A stretch of DNA of 64,000 bases from Streptomyces fulvoviolaceus (GCF_000718165.1 NZ_JOEY01000017.1:62001-126000); one strand, 5' to 3'; counted from the stretch's first letter, positions 41,796 to 51,116 are shown. Numbers and translations are program-made. Notes: a model not told the origin generated them from the letters alone.

Positions 41796-43993
41796 CCCAC
41801 CGGCCTCCGATCACTGCCGCTGCGCGTCCGCTGGCGCGGTACCGGGCCGCCGGGGGCCGCCCCGACGACGCCGGTGCGGCGCAGCTTCTGCCAGCGCAGG
41901 CGGCCGCCGGTGAGGGCCGTGATCCAGGACTGGAGCAGCACGACGTACATGAGCTGGCGGTAGAGAATCTGCTGCAGGGGCAGCGAGATGAGGTGGGTCA
42001 TGCGTTCGCGGTCCAGGCGGAAGGCGTACGCCGCGCAGATCAGCTGGATCGCCAGGACGCCCAGCCAGGCCACGATCGTCTTCTCGGTCGGGCCGAACAC
42101 GACGCCGTAGAGGAGGAACACGTCGATCAGCGGGGCCAGCAGCGGCGCCAGCACCATGAACAGTGACACCAGCGGCAGGCCCACGCGGCCGAAGCGGCCC
42201 GACGGGCCCCGTTCCACCAGCGCCCTGCGGTGCTTCCAGATCGCCTGCATGGTGCCGTAGGACCAGCGGTAGCGCTGGGACCACAGCTGCTGGACCGTCT
42301 CCGGCGCCTCCGTCCAGGCCCTCGCCTTCTCGGCGTACACCACGCGCCAGCCGTCCCGGTGCATGGCCATCGTGATGTCGGTGTCCTCGGCGAGCGTGTC
42401 GTCGCTCATGCCGCCGACGCGTTCCAGAGCGGAACGGCGGAAGGCTCCCACCGCGCCCGGAATCGTCGGCATGCACCGCAGGATGTCGTACATACGGCGG
42501 TCCAGGTTGAAGCCCATCACGTACTCGATGTGCTGCCAGGCGCCGATCAGTGAATCCCTGTTGCCGACCTTGGCGTTGCCCGCCACCGCGCCCACCCGCC
42601 GGTCACCGAAGGGCTGGACCAGCTCGCGGACCGTGGCCGGTTCGAAGACGGTGTCGCCGTCCATCATCACGATGATGTCGTAACGGGCGTTCGCCAGACC
42701 GCGGTTGAGCGCGGCCGGCTTGCCCGCGTTCAGCTGCCGGACCACCCGCACATTCGGCAGGCCCATCGCCTCGACGATTCTCGCCGTGCCATCGCTCGAG
42801 CCGTCGTCGATGACGATGACCTCGACCGGGTGCTCGCTCGCCATCAGCGAACGGACGGTGTTCTCGATGCACTTGGCCTCGTTGTACGCCGGGACCAGCA
42901 CCGACACCGGTTCGGTGACCGGCGGCCCCCAGCTGAAGTCACGGCGGCGCACCCGGCGGGCGTGGATGGCCGACAGCAGGAGCATGAGCACGAAGCGGCC
43001 GATGACCAGGGAGCCGATGATCGCGAGCCCGGCCACCATGACCCCGGTGATGTTCTCGGAGGCCTGGACCAGGAAGACCCACGCCTTGCCCTTCCACAGG
43101 CCCAGGCCGGTGACCTGGGTGTGGGCGCTGGGCGCGTCGAGGGCCTCGGTGAGGTTGTCGAACTCGTAGCCCTGCTTCTGCATCTGGGGCAGGAACCTGT
43201 CCAGCGCCTGCACGGTCTGGTGGCGGTCGCCGCCGGAGTCGTGCATCAGCACGATCGCGCCCTTGCCGCCCTTCGGGGTGGCGTTGCGCAGGATCTCCCG
43301 GACGCCGGGCTTGCGCCAGTCCTCGCTGTCGGTGTTGTTGACGACGGTGATGTAGCCGCGGGTGCCGATGTACTCGGTCACCGGCCAGGACTTGTTGTCC
43401 ATGGCGTCGGAGAAGGAGGAGTAGGGCGGCCGGAACAGCGAGGTGCGGATGCCGGCCGCGCCGGTGATCGCGAGCTGGTTCTGGGACAGCTCCCAGTCGA
43501 TGCGCTTCTTCGACTGGAAGGACAGGTCGGGGTGGTTGAAGGTGTGCAGGCCGACCTCGTGGCCCTCGTCCACCATGCGCCTGACCAGCTCCGGATAGCG
43601 CGAGGCCATCGTGCCGGTGACGAAGAAGACCGCGTGTGCGTGGTGCTTCTTGAGCATGTCCAGGACCTTGGGGGTCCAGGTCGGGTCGGGGCCGTCGTCG
43701 AAGGTGAGGACGAGGCGGCGGTCGGGCACCTGGAGGCTGGTGGTGCGGCCGCTGCGGGTGTCGATCACCGGGCCGCCGTCGATGATCTTCTCCGGCACCT
43801 TGTCCGAGGAGGCCTCGGGCTGGACGCGGTGGTCGGCGAGGATCTCGCTGTGGACGTAGCCGCGCAGCATCAGCATCGCCATCAGGGCGACGAGGACGAG
43901 CAGCGGCAGCAGGAGGCGCATGGACAGGCGACGACGCCTGGAGCCGTCGGGGGCTCCGGGCGTCGCCCCCCGACGGCGGGTGCGGGATGCCAT
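41792..43993 (-). CDS. matB: Bifunctional polysaccharide deacetylase/glycosyltransferase 2 (poly-N-acetylglucosamine synthase)
   Basis: 733-residue membrane enzyme. A membrane helix (about 25-45) leads to an outer NodB deacetylase domain (about 90-300) with TFDDGPDPTW (metal Asp), HTFNHPD (metal histidines), RPPYSSF and VLMHDSGGD. After a further membrane region comes a cytoplasmic GT2 domain (about 345-600): VSVLVPAYNEAK, VIDDGSSDGT, MMDGDTVFEP, AEDTDITM and QRYRWSYG. C-terminal helices form the export channel. This is the architecture of Streptomyces MatB, needed for hyphal aggregation and adhesion. The ATG at 43993 overlaps the matA stop (TGATG). It polymerises UDP-GlcNAc and can deacetylate the product. 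Confidence 0.9.
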   Translation of the reverse strand: MASRTRRRGATPGAPDGSRRRRLSMRLLLPLLVLVALMAMLMLRGYVHSEILADHRVQPEASSDKVPEKIIDGGPVIDTRSGRTTSLQVPDRRLVLTFDDGPDPTWTPKVLDMLKKHHAHAVFFVTGTMASRYPELVRRMVDEGHEVGLHTFNHPDLSFQSKKRIDWELSQNQLAITGAAGIRTSLFRPPYSSFSDAMDNKSWPVTEYIGTRGYITVVNNTDSEDWRKPGVREILRNATPKGGKGAIVLMHDSGGDRHQTVQALDRFLPQMQKQGYEFDNLTEALDAPSAHTQVTGLGLWKGKAWVFLVQASENITGVMVAGLAIIGSLVIGRFVLMLLLSAIHARRVRRRDFSWGPPVTEPVSVLVPAYNEAKCIENTVRSLMASEHPVEVIVIDDGSSDGTARIVEAMGLPNVRVVRQLNAGKPAALNRGLANARYDIIVMMDGDTVFEPATVRELVQPFGDRRVGAVAGNAKVGNRDSLIGAWQHIEYVMGFNLDRRMYDILRCMPTIPGAVGAFRRSALERVGGMSDDTLAEDTDITMAMHRDGWRVVYAEKARAWTEAPETVQQLWSQRYRWSYGTMQAIWKHRRALVERGPSGRFGRVGLPLVSLFMVLAPLLAPLIDVFLLYGVVFGPTEKTIVAWLGVLAIQLICAAYAFRLDRERMTHLISLPLQQILYRQLMYVVLLQSWITALTGGRLRWQKLRRTGVVGAAPGGPVPRQRTRSGSDRRPVG

Positions 43994-45081
43994 CAGAGGA
44001 TGTACTCCGGGGACGGGGAGAGCGGGGAGTCGGAGGGCACGGCGGTGCTCGGCTCCTCCGCGATGGGCGACGAGGAGCTGGGACCGTCCGCCACCGTGCC
44101 GGTTCCGGCGCTGTCGCCGGTGCCCGTCGTCTCGGTCGGATCGGTCGAGGGCTCTCCGCCGTCGGTGGGTGTCGGGTCGGGGTCGGGTGTGACCGTCGTG
44201 TCGTCCGTCGGCGTCGGGTCGACGTCGGTCGGGTCCGGGTCCGGGACCGTGTCGGTCTCGGTCGCCGTCGGGTCCGGGTCGGTCGAGCCGCCCGGCTGGA
44301 CCGGGCTCGTCGAGGCGCCGGGCGCCGTGGCGCTGGCCCCCGGACTCGGCGTCGTACCGTCGCTCGCCGTCGGGGTGGACCCCGGTGTGACGCCGGCCGA
44401 GACAGAGGGCTCCGCCGACTCCGCGGGCAGCGGACTGGTGTCGACCTTGCCGGCGGGCGTGTTGTCCTTCGGGCCGGTCACCGGCAGCCAGGGCGCGTTG
44501 GAATTGCCCGACAGCAGCGTGGCGACGATGACGACGGCGTAGACCGCGCATGCCATGCCGACGGCGATGCCGATCCGGCGGAATCTGCGGCTGCGGCGGC
44601 CCGACTCGTCCACGAAGACCGGACCGTCGGAGCCCTCGGAGCCGCCGTCACCGCCGGCCGGGCGCTCGATGCCGGCGTCACCGCGCAGGCTGACGGCGTC
44701 CAGCTGGACGGTCACCTCGTGCGGGTCGTGGGCATGGCCCGCGGGGCCGGACTCCGCCCACGGATCGCGTACGGCTGCCGGGCGGTCGGCCTCCGGGACG
44801 TCCCGGGTCCGGTCCGTCCGCGGAAGCACGTCGGTCTCGTCGGCCGAGGACGCCAGTATCTCCGTCCCGCTCTCCGTCCCGCCGGCGTCCGCAACGGGTC
44901 GTCTACCCCCGCGCAACACCTCTGTTTCACCGGCGTCGGAGAAGCCCCCGTACGGGACTCCGGTTTCTCCGGCCTCCGGGAACGCCTGGGTATGACCCCC
45001 CGTCGTCGGTATGTCCTGGGTCACTGATGCGACCTCGGGCCACTCCGGTTGGGCGTCTTCTCGCCACTTCTTCACGCGCAC
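43993..45081 (-). CDS. matA: MatA-like single-pass protein with Pro/Thr/Asp-rich outer region
   Basis: 362-residue protein encoded directly upstream of matB. About 165 hydrophilic residues without a clear fold precede one membrane helix (about 170-190, RRIGIAVGMACAVYAVVIVA). The outer part is a long Ser/Thr/Pro/Asp stretch with repeated DPDPT/DPTPT units, suited to crossing the cell wall. This matches MatA, which works with MatB in making the surface poly-N-acetylglucosamine. GTG at 45081 is chosen because GGGGGGA precedes it; upstream GTGs lack this. The low-complexity part is poorly conserved between species, so the assignment rests mostly on position. Confidence 0.75.
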   Translation of the reverse strand: MRVKKWREDAQPEWPEVASVTQDIPTTGGHTQAFPEAGETGVPYGGFSDAGETEVLRGGRRPVADAGGTESGTEILASSADETDVLPRTDRTRDVPEADRPAAVRDPWAESGPAGHAHDPHEVTVQLDAVSLRGDAGIERPAGGDGGSEGSDGPVFVDESGRRSRRFRRIGIAVGMACAVYAVVIVATLLSGNSNAPWLPVTGPKDNTPAGKVDTSPLPAESAEPSVSAGVTPGSTPTASDGTTPSPGASATAPGASTSPVQPGGSTDPDPTATETDTVPDPDPTDVDPTPTDDTTVTPDPDPTPTDGGEPSTDPTETTGTGDSAGTGTVADGPSSSSPIAEEPSTAVPSDSPLSPSPEYIL

Positions 45082-45232
45082 GCAATCCCCCCACGGGACA
45101 GTTCCGGGTGCGCATACGACCCCGAGCACACGCCCGTCGAACCGAGCCCCCACCCGGTCCGAGCGCCCCCTTTACCACACCGTGCTCAGGCCACGAATGT
45201 AGCGCACCCAGGGGTGCTGTGTTTGCCGCGTG

Positions 45233-46204
45233 TCAATTGTGGATGTTCATTGTCCGCTCGTCTATGGCTGGAACCCACCCATCGGCCGGCCGACGCAGCC
45301 AGCCCTCCTCGACGGTGAGTTCGAATGCCGCCCGGCGCAGCGCATCGAAACCCGGGTGCACCAGCCCCTTCCGCCACACCAGTGACACAGGTGACAGCGG
45401 TACGGGATCGATCAGGGGACGCAGTACGGCCCCGGGCATGGCCGGAAAGTCCACCACGGCGAGGACAAAGTTCCCTGTCTTTGCCATGAGCCGCTGGAAT
45501 TCCTCGTCTCCCACGGCGAGCGGAGCGGGCGGTGCGACCTCGATGCCGCGCCCCTCGAACAGCCCGCGGGCCAGGTCGGTCCACTCCGGCGTGCGCTGGT
45601 TCCCGGCCCCGGCGTATACGGTCTCGCCCGCCAGCGCGGCCAGCGGCACCGCCGGGAGGGACGCCAGCCGGTGGTCCTCGGGGAGGACGACCGCCATGGG
45701 TTCGTAGCGCACGGGCTGGTGGTCGAGGCCCGCCCGGAGTGCCGGGTCCAGTCCGGCGAACCGCCCGAAGGACGCGTCGAGGCGACCGGCGAGCAGCTCG
45801 GCCGCCGCGCCCGTCAGGCCGCTCTCGTAGCGGGCCATCAGCTCCTGCTCGGGGGCGAGTTCCCGGGCCCGGTGCAGTACCCGGCGGCCGGTGGCCAGGC
45901 CCGGGGAGTTCAGGTCCACCAGCAGGGGCCGGGCCTGCCCGAAGGCGGCGAGCAGTGCGTCCTGCGCCTCCAGCGCACTGCGCGCGTACGGCACCAACCG
46001 CTCGCCGTCGGCCGTCAGCGTCACCTGGCGGGTGGTCCGGACGAACAGTTCGGCGCCCAGCTCCCGCTCCAGCCGCCGTACGTCCCTGCTGAGCGCCTGC
46101 TGGGCGACGTAGAGGCGGGCCGCGGCGCGCGTGAAGTGCAGCTCCTCGGCGACGACCAGGAAGGCGCGCAGGAGGCGGGGGTCGAGGTGGGCGGGGGCGG
46201 GCAT
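45233..46204 (-). CDS. LysR-family transcriptional regulator
   Basis: 323-residue regulator. The N-terminal winged helix (about residues 8-66) reads LLRAFLVVAEELHFTRAAARL then QQALSRDVRRLERELGAELF. The effector domain (about 95-300) has the usual two lobes. It is divergent from the MFS transporter gene at 46321, the classic LysR layout in which the regulator controls its neighbour. The 116 bases between them hold an inverted repeat and a direct repeat of GTGAATCGGTA (46229-46272). The effector is unknown, but an efflux substrate is a likely candidate. ATG at 46204. Confidence 0.88.
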   Translation of the reverse strand: MPAPAHLDPRLLRAFLVVAEELHFTRAAARLYVAQQALSRDVRRLERELGAELFVRTTRQVTLTADGERLVPYARSALEAQDALLAAFGQARPLLVDLNSPGLATGRRVLHRARELAPEQELMARYESGLTGAAAELLAGRLDASFGRFAGLDPALRAGLDHQPVRYEPMAVVLPEDHRLASLPAVPLAALAGETVYAGAGNQRTPEWTDLARGLFEGRGIEVAPPAPLAVGDEEFQRLMAKTGNFVLAVVDFPAMPGAVLRPLIDPVPLSPVSLVWRKGLVHPGFDALRRAAFELTVEEGWLRRPADGWVPAIDERTMNIHN

Positions 46205-46228
46205 CCGGCGAACTTACGACGCGGATGC

Positions 46229-46272
46229 GTGAATCGGTAGGGGAATTCACAACACAGGTGTGTGAATCGGTA
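46229..46272. promoter_or_regulatory. LysR-type operator with repeated GTGAATCGGTA
   Basis: GTGAAT-N9-AATTCAC (46229-46250) has the inverted T-N-A form of LysR binding sites. GTGAATCGGTA occurs at 46229-46239 and again at 46262-46272, 33 bases apart. The sites lie midway between the divergent regulator and transporter genes. Confidence 0.55.
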
Positions 46273-46320
46273 CGGAGAAGGTGTTGGACCGCTTGATCGA
46301 CTCGGGGCGACGGTGGGTGC

Positions 46321-47583
46321 ATGCCGCAACCGACCCGACCGATGTTCACGACCACCGGCGACATGCTCGTCGCCGTCGACTTCAGCCCCCGCACCCGAAA
46401 CCGCCCGCCCGGCCCGTACCGCCGTCTCCTCTCCACCCCCGGCGCCCGCGCCTTCACGATCGGGAATCTGCTGGCCCGCCTGCCCATGGGCATGTTCAGC
46501 GTGAGCGCGGTCGTCATGATCGCCGGGACGCGGGGGTCGTACGCCCTCGCCGGCGCCGTCACCGCGACCGGGCTCGCTGCGACCGCGGTGATCGCCCCGT
46601 GGACGGCGCGGCTCGTCGACCGGCACGGCCAGGCCCGAATCGCCGTACCGGCGACGGTACTTGCGGCCCTCGGCTCGCTGTCGCTGCTGCTGTGCGTGCG
46701 GTACGGGGCGCCGGCGTGGACGCTCTTCGCGTCGTACGCCGCCACCGCGACGACCCCCAACATCGGCGGCATGTCCCGGGCCCGCTGGGCCCACCTGCTC
46801 AAGGGCCGGCCGGAGTCCCTGCACGTGGCGAACTCCTTCGAACAGGCCGCGGACGAGCTCTGTTTCATGCTGGGCCCGGTGCTCGCGGCCCTGCTGTGCG
46901 GGGTGTTGTTCCCGGAGGCGGGCACACTCGTCGGCGCGGTGCTGCTCGTGACCGGCATGCTGCTGTTCACCGCGCAACGCTCGACGGAACCGCCGGTCCG
47001 CGAACAGGCCTCCACAAAGGCCCCGTTCCGCACCCCGGGCATGCCCCCGCTGCTCGCCGCCTGTCTCGCCATGGGCGCGGTGTTCGGCTCCATGGAGGTC
47101 GTCACGATCGCGTTCGCGGACGCACAGGGACACCCGTCGGCGGCCGGTGTCGTCCTCGGCCTCCAGGCGGCCGGTTCGTGCGCCGCCGGACTGTTCTACG
47201 GCGCCCTGAAGCCGGCGGGATCGGCGGAGGACCGCTACCCGTGGTGCGTGGCCACCATGACCGCCCTGCTGATCCTGCCGTTGCTCGCCGCGTCCCTGAC
47301 CGGGTCCCTCCTCGTCCTCGCGGGCGCGCTGCTGATCGCCGGCATGGCGACGGCCCCGACGATGGTCACGGGGATGACGCTGGTCCAGGAACGCACACCT
47401 GAAGGCCGTATCAACGAAGGCATGACCCTCGCCGTGACGGGCCTGCTCGGCGGCATCGCCGGGGGCAGCGCGGTCGGCGGCTGGGTCGCGGAGCACGTGT
47501 CGGCGACGGCGGGGTTCGGGGTGCCGGTGACGGCGGCGGCTGGCGCGCTGATGATCGCGCTCGTCCGGGCGGTACGACTGTGA
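46321..47583 (+). CDS. Major facilitator superfamily transporter
   Basis: 420-residue membrane protein with about twelve helices, most similar in style to MFS drug or metabolite exporters. The conserved cytoplasmic loop after helix 2 reads ARLVDRHGQARIA, a form of the MFS motif G-x3-D-R-x-G-R-R. ATG at 46321; in-frame ATGs at 46342 and 46363 are alternatives and the first 40 residues are poorly hydrophobic. It is probably controlled by the divergent LysR regulator. Substrate unknown. Confidence 0.87.
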   Translation: MPQPTRPMFTTTGDMLVAVDFSPRTRNRPPGPYRRLLSTPGARAFTIGNLLARLPMGMFSVSAVVMIAGTRGSYALAGAVTATGLAATAVIAPWTARLVDRHGQARIAVPATVLAALGSLSLLLCVRYGAPAWTLFASYAATATTPNIGGMSRARWAHLLKGRPESLHVANSFEQAADELCFMLGPVLAALLCGVLFPEAGTLVGAVLLVTGMLLFTAQRSTEPPVREQASTKAPFRTPGMPPLLAACLAMGAVFGSMEVVTIAFADAQGHPSAAGVVLGLQAAGSCAAGLFYGALKPAGSAEDRYPWCVATMTALLILPLLAASLTGSLLVLAGALLIAGMATAPTMVTGMTLVQERTPEGRINEGMTLAVTGLLGGIAGGSAVGGWVAEHVSATAGFGVPVTAAAGALMIALVRAVRL

Positions 47584-47649
47584 GCACAATCCGCGGCGGA
47601 CGGCAGTCGCGACGCTCCCCTCACGAGGCCCGGTTCCCCGGCCGATTCA

Positions 47650-47860
47650 CCAGGTCCGCTCAGCGGCATCGGCATCGGCAACCGGGCCCGGATCGCGGGC
47701 GTCGTGGGGACGACGGGCCGCGGGTCGGTAAAGGACGGCATCCGGGGCCCCTTCACCCCCGTCGACTTCCCCAGCGCCCCCGCGACCGGCGCCCCCGCGA
47801 CCGGCGCCGTCGGGATCAACGACCAGGGCCAGATCACCGGCAGTTACCAGCGACGGCGGC
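47650..47860 (+). pseudogene. Fragment of a HAF-repeat protein
   Basis: The plus strand reads GIGNRARIAGVVGTTGRG, then FTPVDFPSAPATGAPATGA and VGINDQGQITGSY. The GINDxGQIxGxY unit is the HAF repeat of secreted bacterial proteins. Only about two units remain, with no start codon, no signal peptide and no proper stop. The middle contains a 15-base tandem duplication (GCGACCGGCGCCCCC). It lies between the MFS gene and the importer operon in a 451-base region without a complete gene (47584-48034). Confidence 0.55.
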
Positions 47861-47942
47861 GGGGACGGCCGACCCGTCGAACCCCCGCCCCAATTCCCGC
47901 GCACCCCATTGACGCCCTCACAGCTGCCACATACCTTCCCCC

Positions 47943-47980
47943 GTCGAAGCGCTTCGACGTCACGCATCGAATCGATTCGA
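47943..47980. promoter_or_regulatory. Two perfect palindromes, probable LacI-family operators of the xylosidase operon
   Basis: GTCGAAGCGCTTCGAC (47943-47958) and TCGAATCGATTCGA (47967-47980) are both fully symmetric and share the CGAA...TTCG half-sites, with centres 23 bases apart. They lie 55-92 bases before the binding-protein start. The LacI-family regulator encoded in the same operon (53366-54376) is the obvious candidate to bind them. Confidence 0.7.
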
Positions 47981-48034
47981 CGAACACCGCGTGACGCCGC
48001 CCCGAGACCCATCCGACTCCCTTGGAGGCACAGG

Positions 48035-49330
48035 ATGTTGACGGTACGAAGGCGTGTGGTGGCGACGGCGGTGGTCCTTGCCGGATCACTGGTCATGGCC
48101 TCCTGCGGTGACTCGGACAGCGGATCCTCCGAAGACGGAAAGACGCTGAAGCTGTGGCACTACGAGGCCCCGAACAGCGCGATGGGACAGGCCTGGAACG
48201 AGGCCGTCAAGGAGTTCAAGGCCAAACACCCCGGTGTGAAGGTGGAGTTCGAGGCCAAGGGCTTCGACCAGATCCAGAAGACCGCCCCGATGGTGCTCAA
48301 CTCCTCCGACGCGCCCGACGTCATGGAGTACAACAAGGGCAACGCGACGGCGGGCCTCCTGTCCAAGCAGGGGCTCCTCACCGACCTCACCGAGGAAGCC
48401 ACCAAGCGCGGCTGGGACAAGAAGCTCAGCGCGAGTGTCCGCACCACCAGCGTGTACGACGCCGAGGGCGTCATGGGCTCCGGCAAGTGGTACGGCGTGC
48501 CCAACTACGCCGAGTACACGATGGTCTTCTACAACAAGGACCTCTTCGCGAAGTACAAGATCGCCGAGCCGAAGTCGTTCGCCGAACTGACCGCCGCGAT
48601 GGACAAGTTCGTCCAGAACAAGGTCACCCCGCTCGCCAACGGCGGCGCCGAGTACATCGCCCACCAGTACCTCTACCAGCTGGCCCTGTCCAAGGCCGAC
48701 CGCTCCTGGGTGGACTCCTACGAGTTGTACAAGGGCAAGACCGACTTCCACGACGCGGCCTGGACGTACGCCGCCGACACCTTCGCCGACTGGGTGAAGA
48801 AGGGCTACATCGCCAAGACGTCCAGCAGCGTGAAGGCCGAGGAGACCGGGGTCTCCTTCATCCAGGGCAAGGCGCCGATCCTGTTCTCCGGCAGCTGGTG
48901 GTACGGCCGCTTCGTGGACGAGGCGAAGTTCGACTGGGGCACCTTCCTGTGGCCCGACTCGAATCTCACCCTCGGCTCCGGCGGCAACCTCTGGGTCGTC
49001 CCCAAGAACGCCAAGAACAAGAAACTCGCCTACGACTTCATCGACATCACCATGTCGAAGAAGATCCAGAACCTGCTCGGCAACAAGGGCGGCGTCCCGG
49101 TCGCGGCGGACGCGAACGCCATCACCGACCCGAAGTCGAAGACCCTCATCGACAACTTCAACACCCTTTCCCAGCGCGACGGCCTGGCCTTCTACCCCGA
49201 CTGGCCGGTGCCCGGCTTCTACGACGTCCTCGTCTCCGAGACCCAGAAGCTGATCACGGGCAGCGACCAACCGGACGGCTACCTCGACTCGTTGCAGGAG
49301 GCCTACGACAAGGGCGCGCCGAAGCAATGA
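48035..49330 (+). CDS. Sugar-binding lipoprotein of a second ABC importer
   Basis: 431-residue family 1 extracytoplasmic binding protein. The signal peptide ends in the lipobox MASC (Cys about residue 24), followed by a Ser/Asp/Gly linker. The fold shows LKLWHYEAPNSAMGQAW, DVMEYNKGNATAGLL, YGVPNYAEYTMVFYNKDLF and ILFSGSWWYGRF, typical of oligosaccharide binders with aromatic residues for stacking. ATG at 48035 follows GGAGG. It is the first gene of a six-gene plus-strand operon with two permeases, a GH31 alpha-xylosidase, a LacI regulator and possibly a GH3 enzyme. Ligand inferred: xylose-containing oligosaccharides such as isoprimeverose or xyloglucan fragments. Confidence 0.9.
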   Translation: MLTVRRRVVATAVVLAGSLVMASCGDSDSGSSEDGKTLKLWHYEAPNSAMGQAWNEAVKEFKAKHPGVKVEFEAKGFDQIQKTAPMVLNSSDAPDVMEYNKGNATAGLLSKQGLLTDLTEEATKRGWDKKLSASVRTTSVYDAEGVMGSGKWYGVPNYAEYTMVFYNKDLFAKYKIAEPKSFAELTAAMDKFVQNKVTPLANGGAEYIAHQYLYQLALSKADRSWVDSYELYKGKTDFHDAAWTYAADTFADWVKKGYIAKTSSSVKAEETGVSFIQGKAPILFSGSWWYGRFVDEAKFDWGTFLWPDSNLTLGSGGNLWVVPKNAKNKKLAYDFIDITMSKKIQNLLGNKGGVPVAADANAITDPKSKTLIDNFNTLSQRDGLAFYPDWPVPGFYDVLVSETQKLITGSDQPDGYLDSLQEAYDKGAPKQ

Positions 49331-50283
49331 CGGTGACCGTCGAACGGGGTGCGCGGGCGGTCGGGAAGGGCAACCCTTCAAGGCCCCCGCGCCGCCCCCG
49401 TGACTCCTACGCCCTGTTCCTGCTCCCGGGGGCCCTGGCCTTCCTCGCGATCATCGTCCTGCCGTTCGTGATGAACACCTACGTGAGCTTCACCGACTGG
49501 CAGGGCGTGGGCTCCCCGGAGTGGTCCGGGCTCGCCAACTACCGCGAGCTGATGGACGATTCGGAGTTCTGGGCGTCGTTCCGGCACAGCCTGTTCATGG
49601 TCGTCGCCATGGCCGCCGTACCGACGGTGATCGGACTCGTCCTCGCCGCCGCCCTGTTCGACTACGTCGGCAAGCACTTCGGCAGTCGCATCGCCGCCGT
49701 CCTGCGGGCCTGCTTCTACCTCCCCCAGGTGCTGCCGATCGCGGTCGCCGGCATCGTCTGGAGCTGGATCCTCGCGCCGGACAACGGCTCGCTCAACGCC
49801 CTGCTGAAGGCGATCGGGCTGAGCAGCTGGCAGCAGGACTGGCTCGGTGACCCCGACCTCGCGCTGTACAGCGTCATGGGCGTGATGGTCTGGGTCCAGC
49901 TCGGCTTCCCGCTGGTCATCTTCATGGCGGGCCTGCAGCGCGTCGACCCCCAGTTGTACGAGGCGGCCGAGCTGGACGGCGCCGGCTGGTGGCGCCGCTT
50001 CTGGCACATCACGCTGCCGCAGATCCGCCCGGAGATCTACGTCGTCCTGACCTGGTGCTCGATCGCCGCGCTCAAGGTGTTCGGCGCGGTGTACGTCCTG
50101 ACGAAGGGCGGGCCCGGCGGCGCCACCAACGTCCCCTCCTACTTCTCCTTCACCACGTTCTTCGAGAAGACGCAGGTCGGCTACGGCGCCGCGATCTCCA
50201 CGGTGCTCACCGTGATCATCCTGCTGCTGTCCCTGGTCGGCCTGAAGCTCCAGACCCGCGCGGAGGAGGGAGCCGAGTCATGA
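49327..50283 (+). CDS. Sugar ABC transporter permease (MalF type)
   Basis: 318-residue permease, first of the pair in this importer. The N-terminal 30 residues are basic and cytoplasmic; the first helix is LFLLPGALAFLAIIVLPFVM. The coupling loop reads YEAAELDGAGWWRRFW near residue 220. ATG at 49327 overlaps the stop of the binding-protein gene (ATGA). No ATPase gene is in the operon, so a shared ATPase such as MsiK is likely. Confidence 0.92.
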   Translation: MTVTVERGARAVGKGNPSRPPRRPRDSYALFLLPGALAFLAIIVLPFVMNTYVSFTDWQGVGSPEWSGLANYRELMDDSEFWASFRHSLFMVVAMAAVPTVIGLVLAAALFDYVGKHFGSRIAAVLRACFYLPQVLPIAVAGIVWSWILAPDNGSLNALLKAIGLSSWQQDWLGDPDLALYSVMGVMVWVQLGFPLVIFMAGLQRVDPQLYEAAELDGAGWWRRFWHITLPQIRPEIYVVLTWCSIAALKVFGAVYVLTKGGPGGATNVPSYFSFTTFFEKTQVGYGAAISTVLTVIILLLSLVGLKLQTRAEEGAES

Positions 50284-51104
50284 CCACCGCCCTACGTCGC
50301 TACCCGGTGCTGATCGCCCTGTGCATCGCGGCGCTCTTCATGATCGTGCCGTTCCTGATCGTCACGATCAACGCCTTCAAGTCCCCCACGGAGTACGCCC
50401 AGAACGGCCCTCTCAGCCTCCCCGACGGCTTCTACACCGACGGCATCAGGGACTTCTGGGAGCGCGTCGACTTCGGGCAGAAGCTGGTCAACTCGGTGCT
50501 GATCAGCGGGGCAGTGGCCGTGCTCGCGGTCGTCCTGTCGGTGCTGAACGCCTACGCGATCGGCATCGGCCGTATCAAGGGCCGCACCTGGGTGCTCGCC
50601 TTCTTCGTCCTCGCGAACATGCTGCCGCAGGAGGCGCTGGTCTACCCGATCTACTACCTGAGCAAGGAGGTCGGCCTCTACGACACCAGGCTCAGCGTGA
50701 TCATCGTGTTCACGGTCGTCCAGGCGGCGTTCGGCACCTATCTCCTGTCCTCGGTCCTCGGCCAGTTCCCCCGCGAGATCCTGGAGGCCGCCCGGATCGA
50801 CGGCGCGAGCAAGTGGCAGGTCCTCTGGCGGATCGTCGTCCCCGTCAGCCGCCCCACCCTCGGCGTGCTCCTGGTCTTCTTCTTCATCTGGACCTGGAAC
50901 GAGTTCCTGCTCCCCCTGGTCATGCTGATCTCCAACGACAACCAGACGGTGTCGGTGGCCCTCGGTGTCCTCCAGGGCCAGCGCCTGATGGACGCCACGA
51001 TGACCAACGCGGCCGCCCTGCTCGGCGTCCTCCCCGCGATCGTGTTCTTCCTCGTCTTCCAGCGAACCCTCACCCGCGGGATCGCCGTGGGTGCCGTGAA
51101 GTAA
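50280..51104 (+). CDS. Sugar ABC transporter permease (MalG type)
   Basis: 274-residue permease with six helices, the first at about residues 9-30 (VLIALCIAALFMIVPFLIV). The coupling loop LEAARIDGASKWQVLW is near residue 170 and the C-terminus ends TLTRGIAVGAVK, typical of the family. The ATG at 50280 overlaps the preceding permease stop (ATGA). Twelve bases separate its stop from the GH31 start. Confidence 0.92.
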   Translation: MTTALRRYPVLIALCIAALFMIVPFLIVTINAFKSPTEYAQNGPLSLPDGFYTDGIRDFWERVDFGQKLVNSVLISGAVAVLAVVLSVLNAYAIGIGRIKGRTWVLAFFVLANMLPQEALVYPIYYLSKEVGLYDTRLSVIIVFTVVQAAFGTYLLSSVLGQFPREILEAARIDGASKWQVLWRIVVPVSRPTLGVLLVFFFIWTWNEFLLPLVMLISNDNQTVSVALGVLQGQRLMDATMTNAAALLGVLPAIVFFLVFQRTLTRGIAVGAVK

Positions 51105-51116
51105 GGAACCCCCCAC

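Noticed and set aside
44100..44420. Tandem DNA repeats in matA as a CRISPR-like array
   Set aside because: They are short coding repeats for Asp-Pro-Thr units within an intact reading frame, without uniform spacers.
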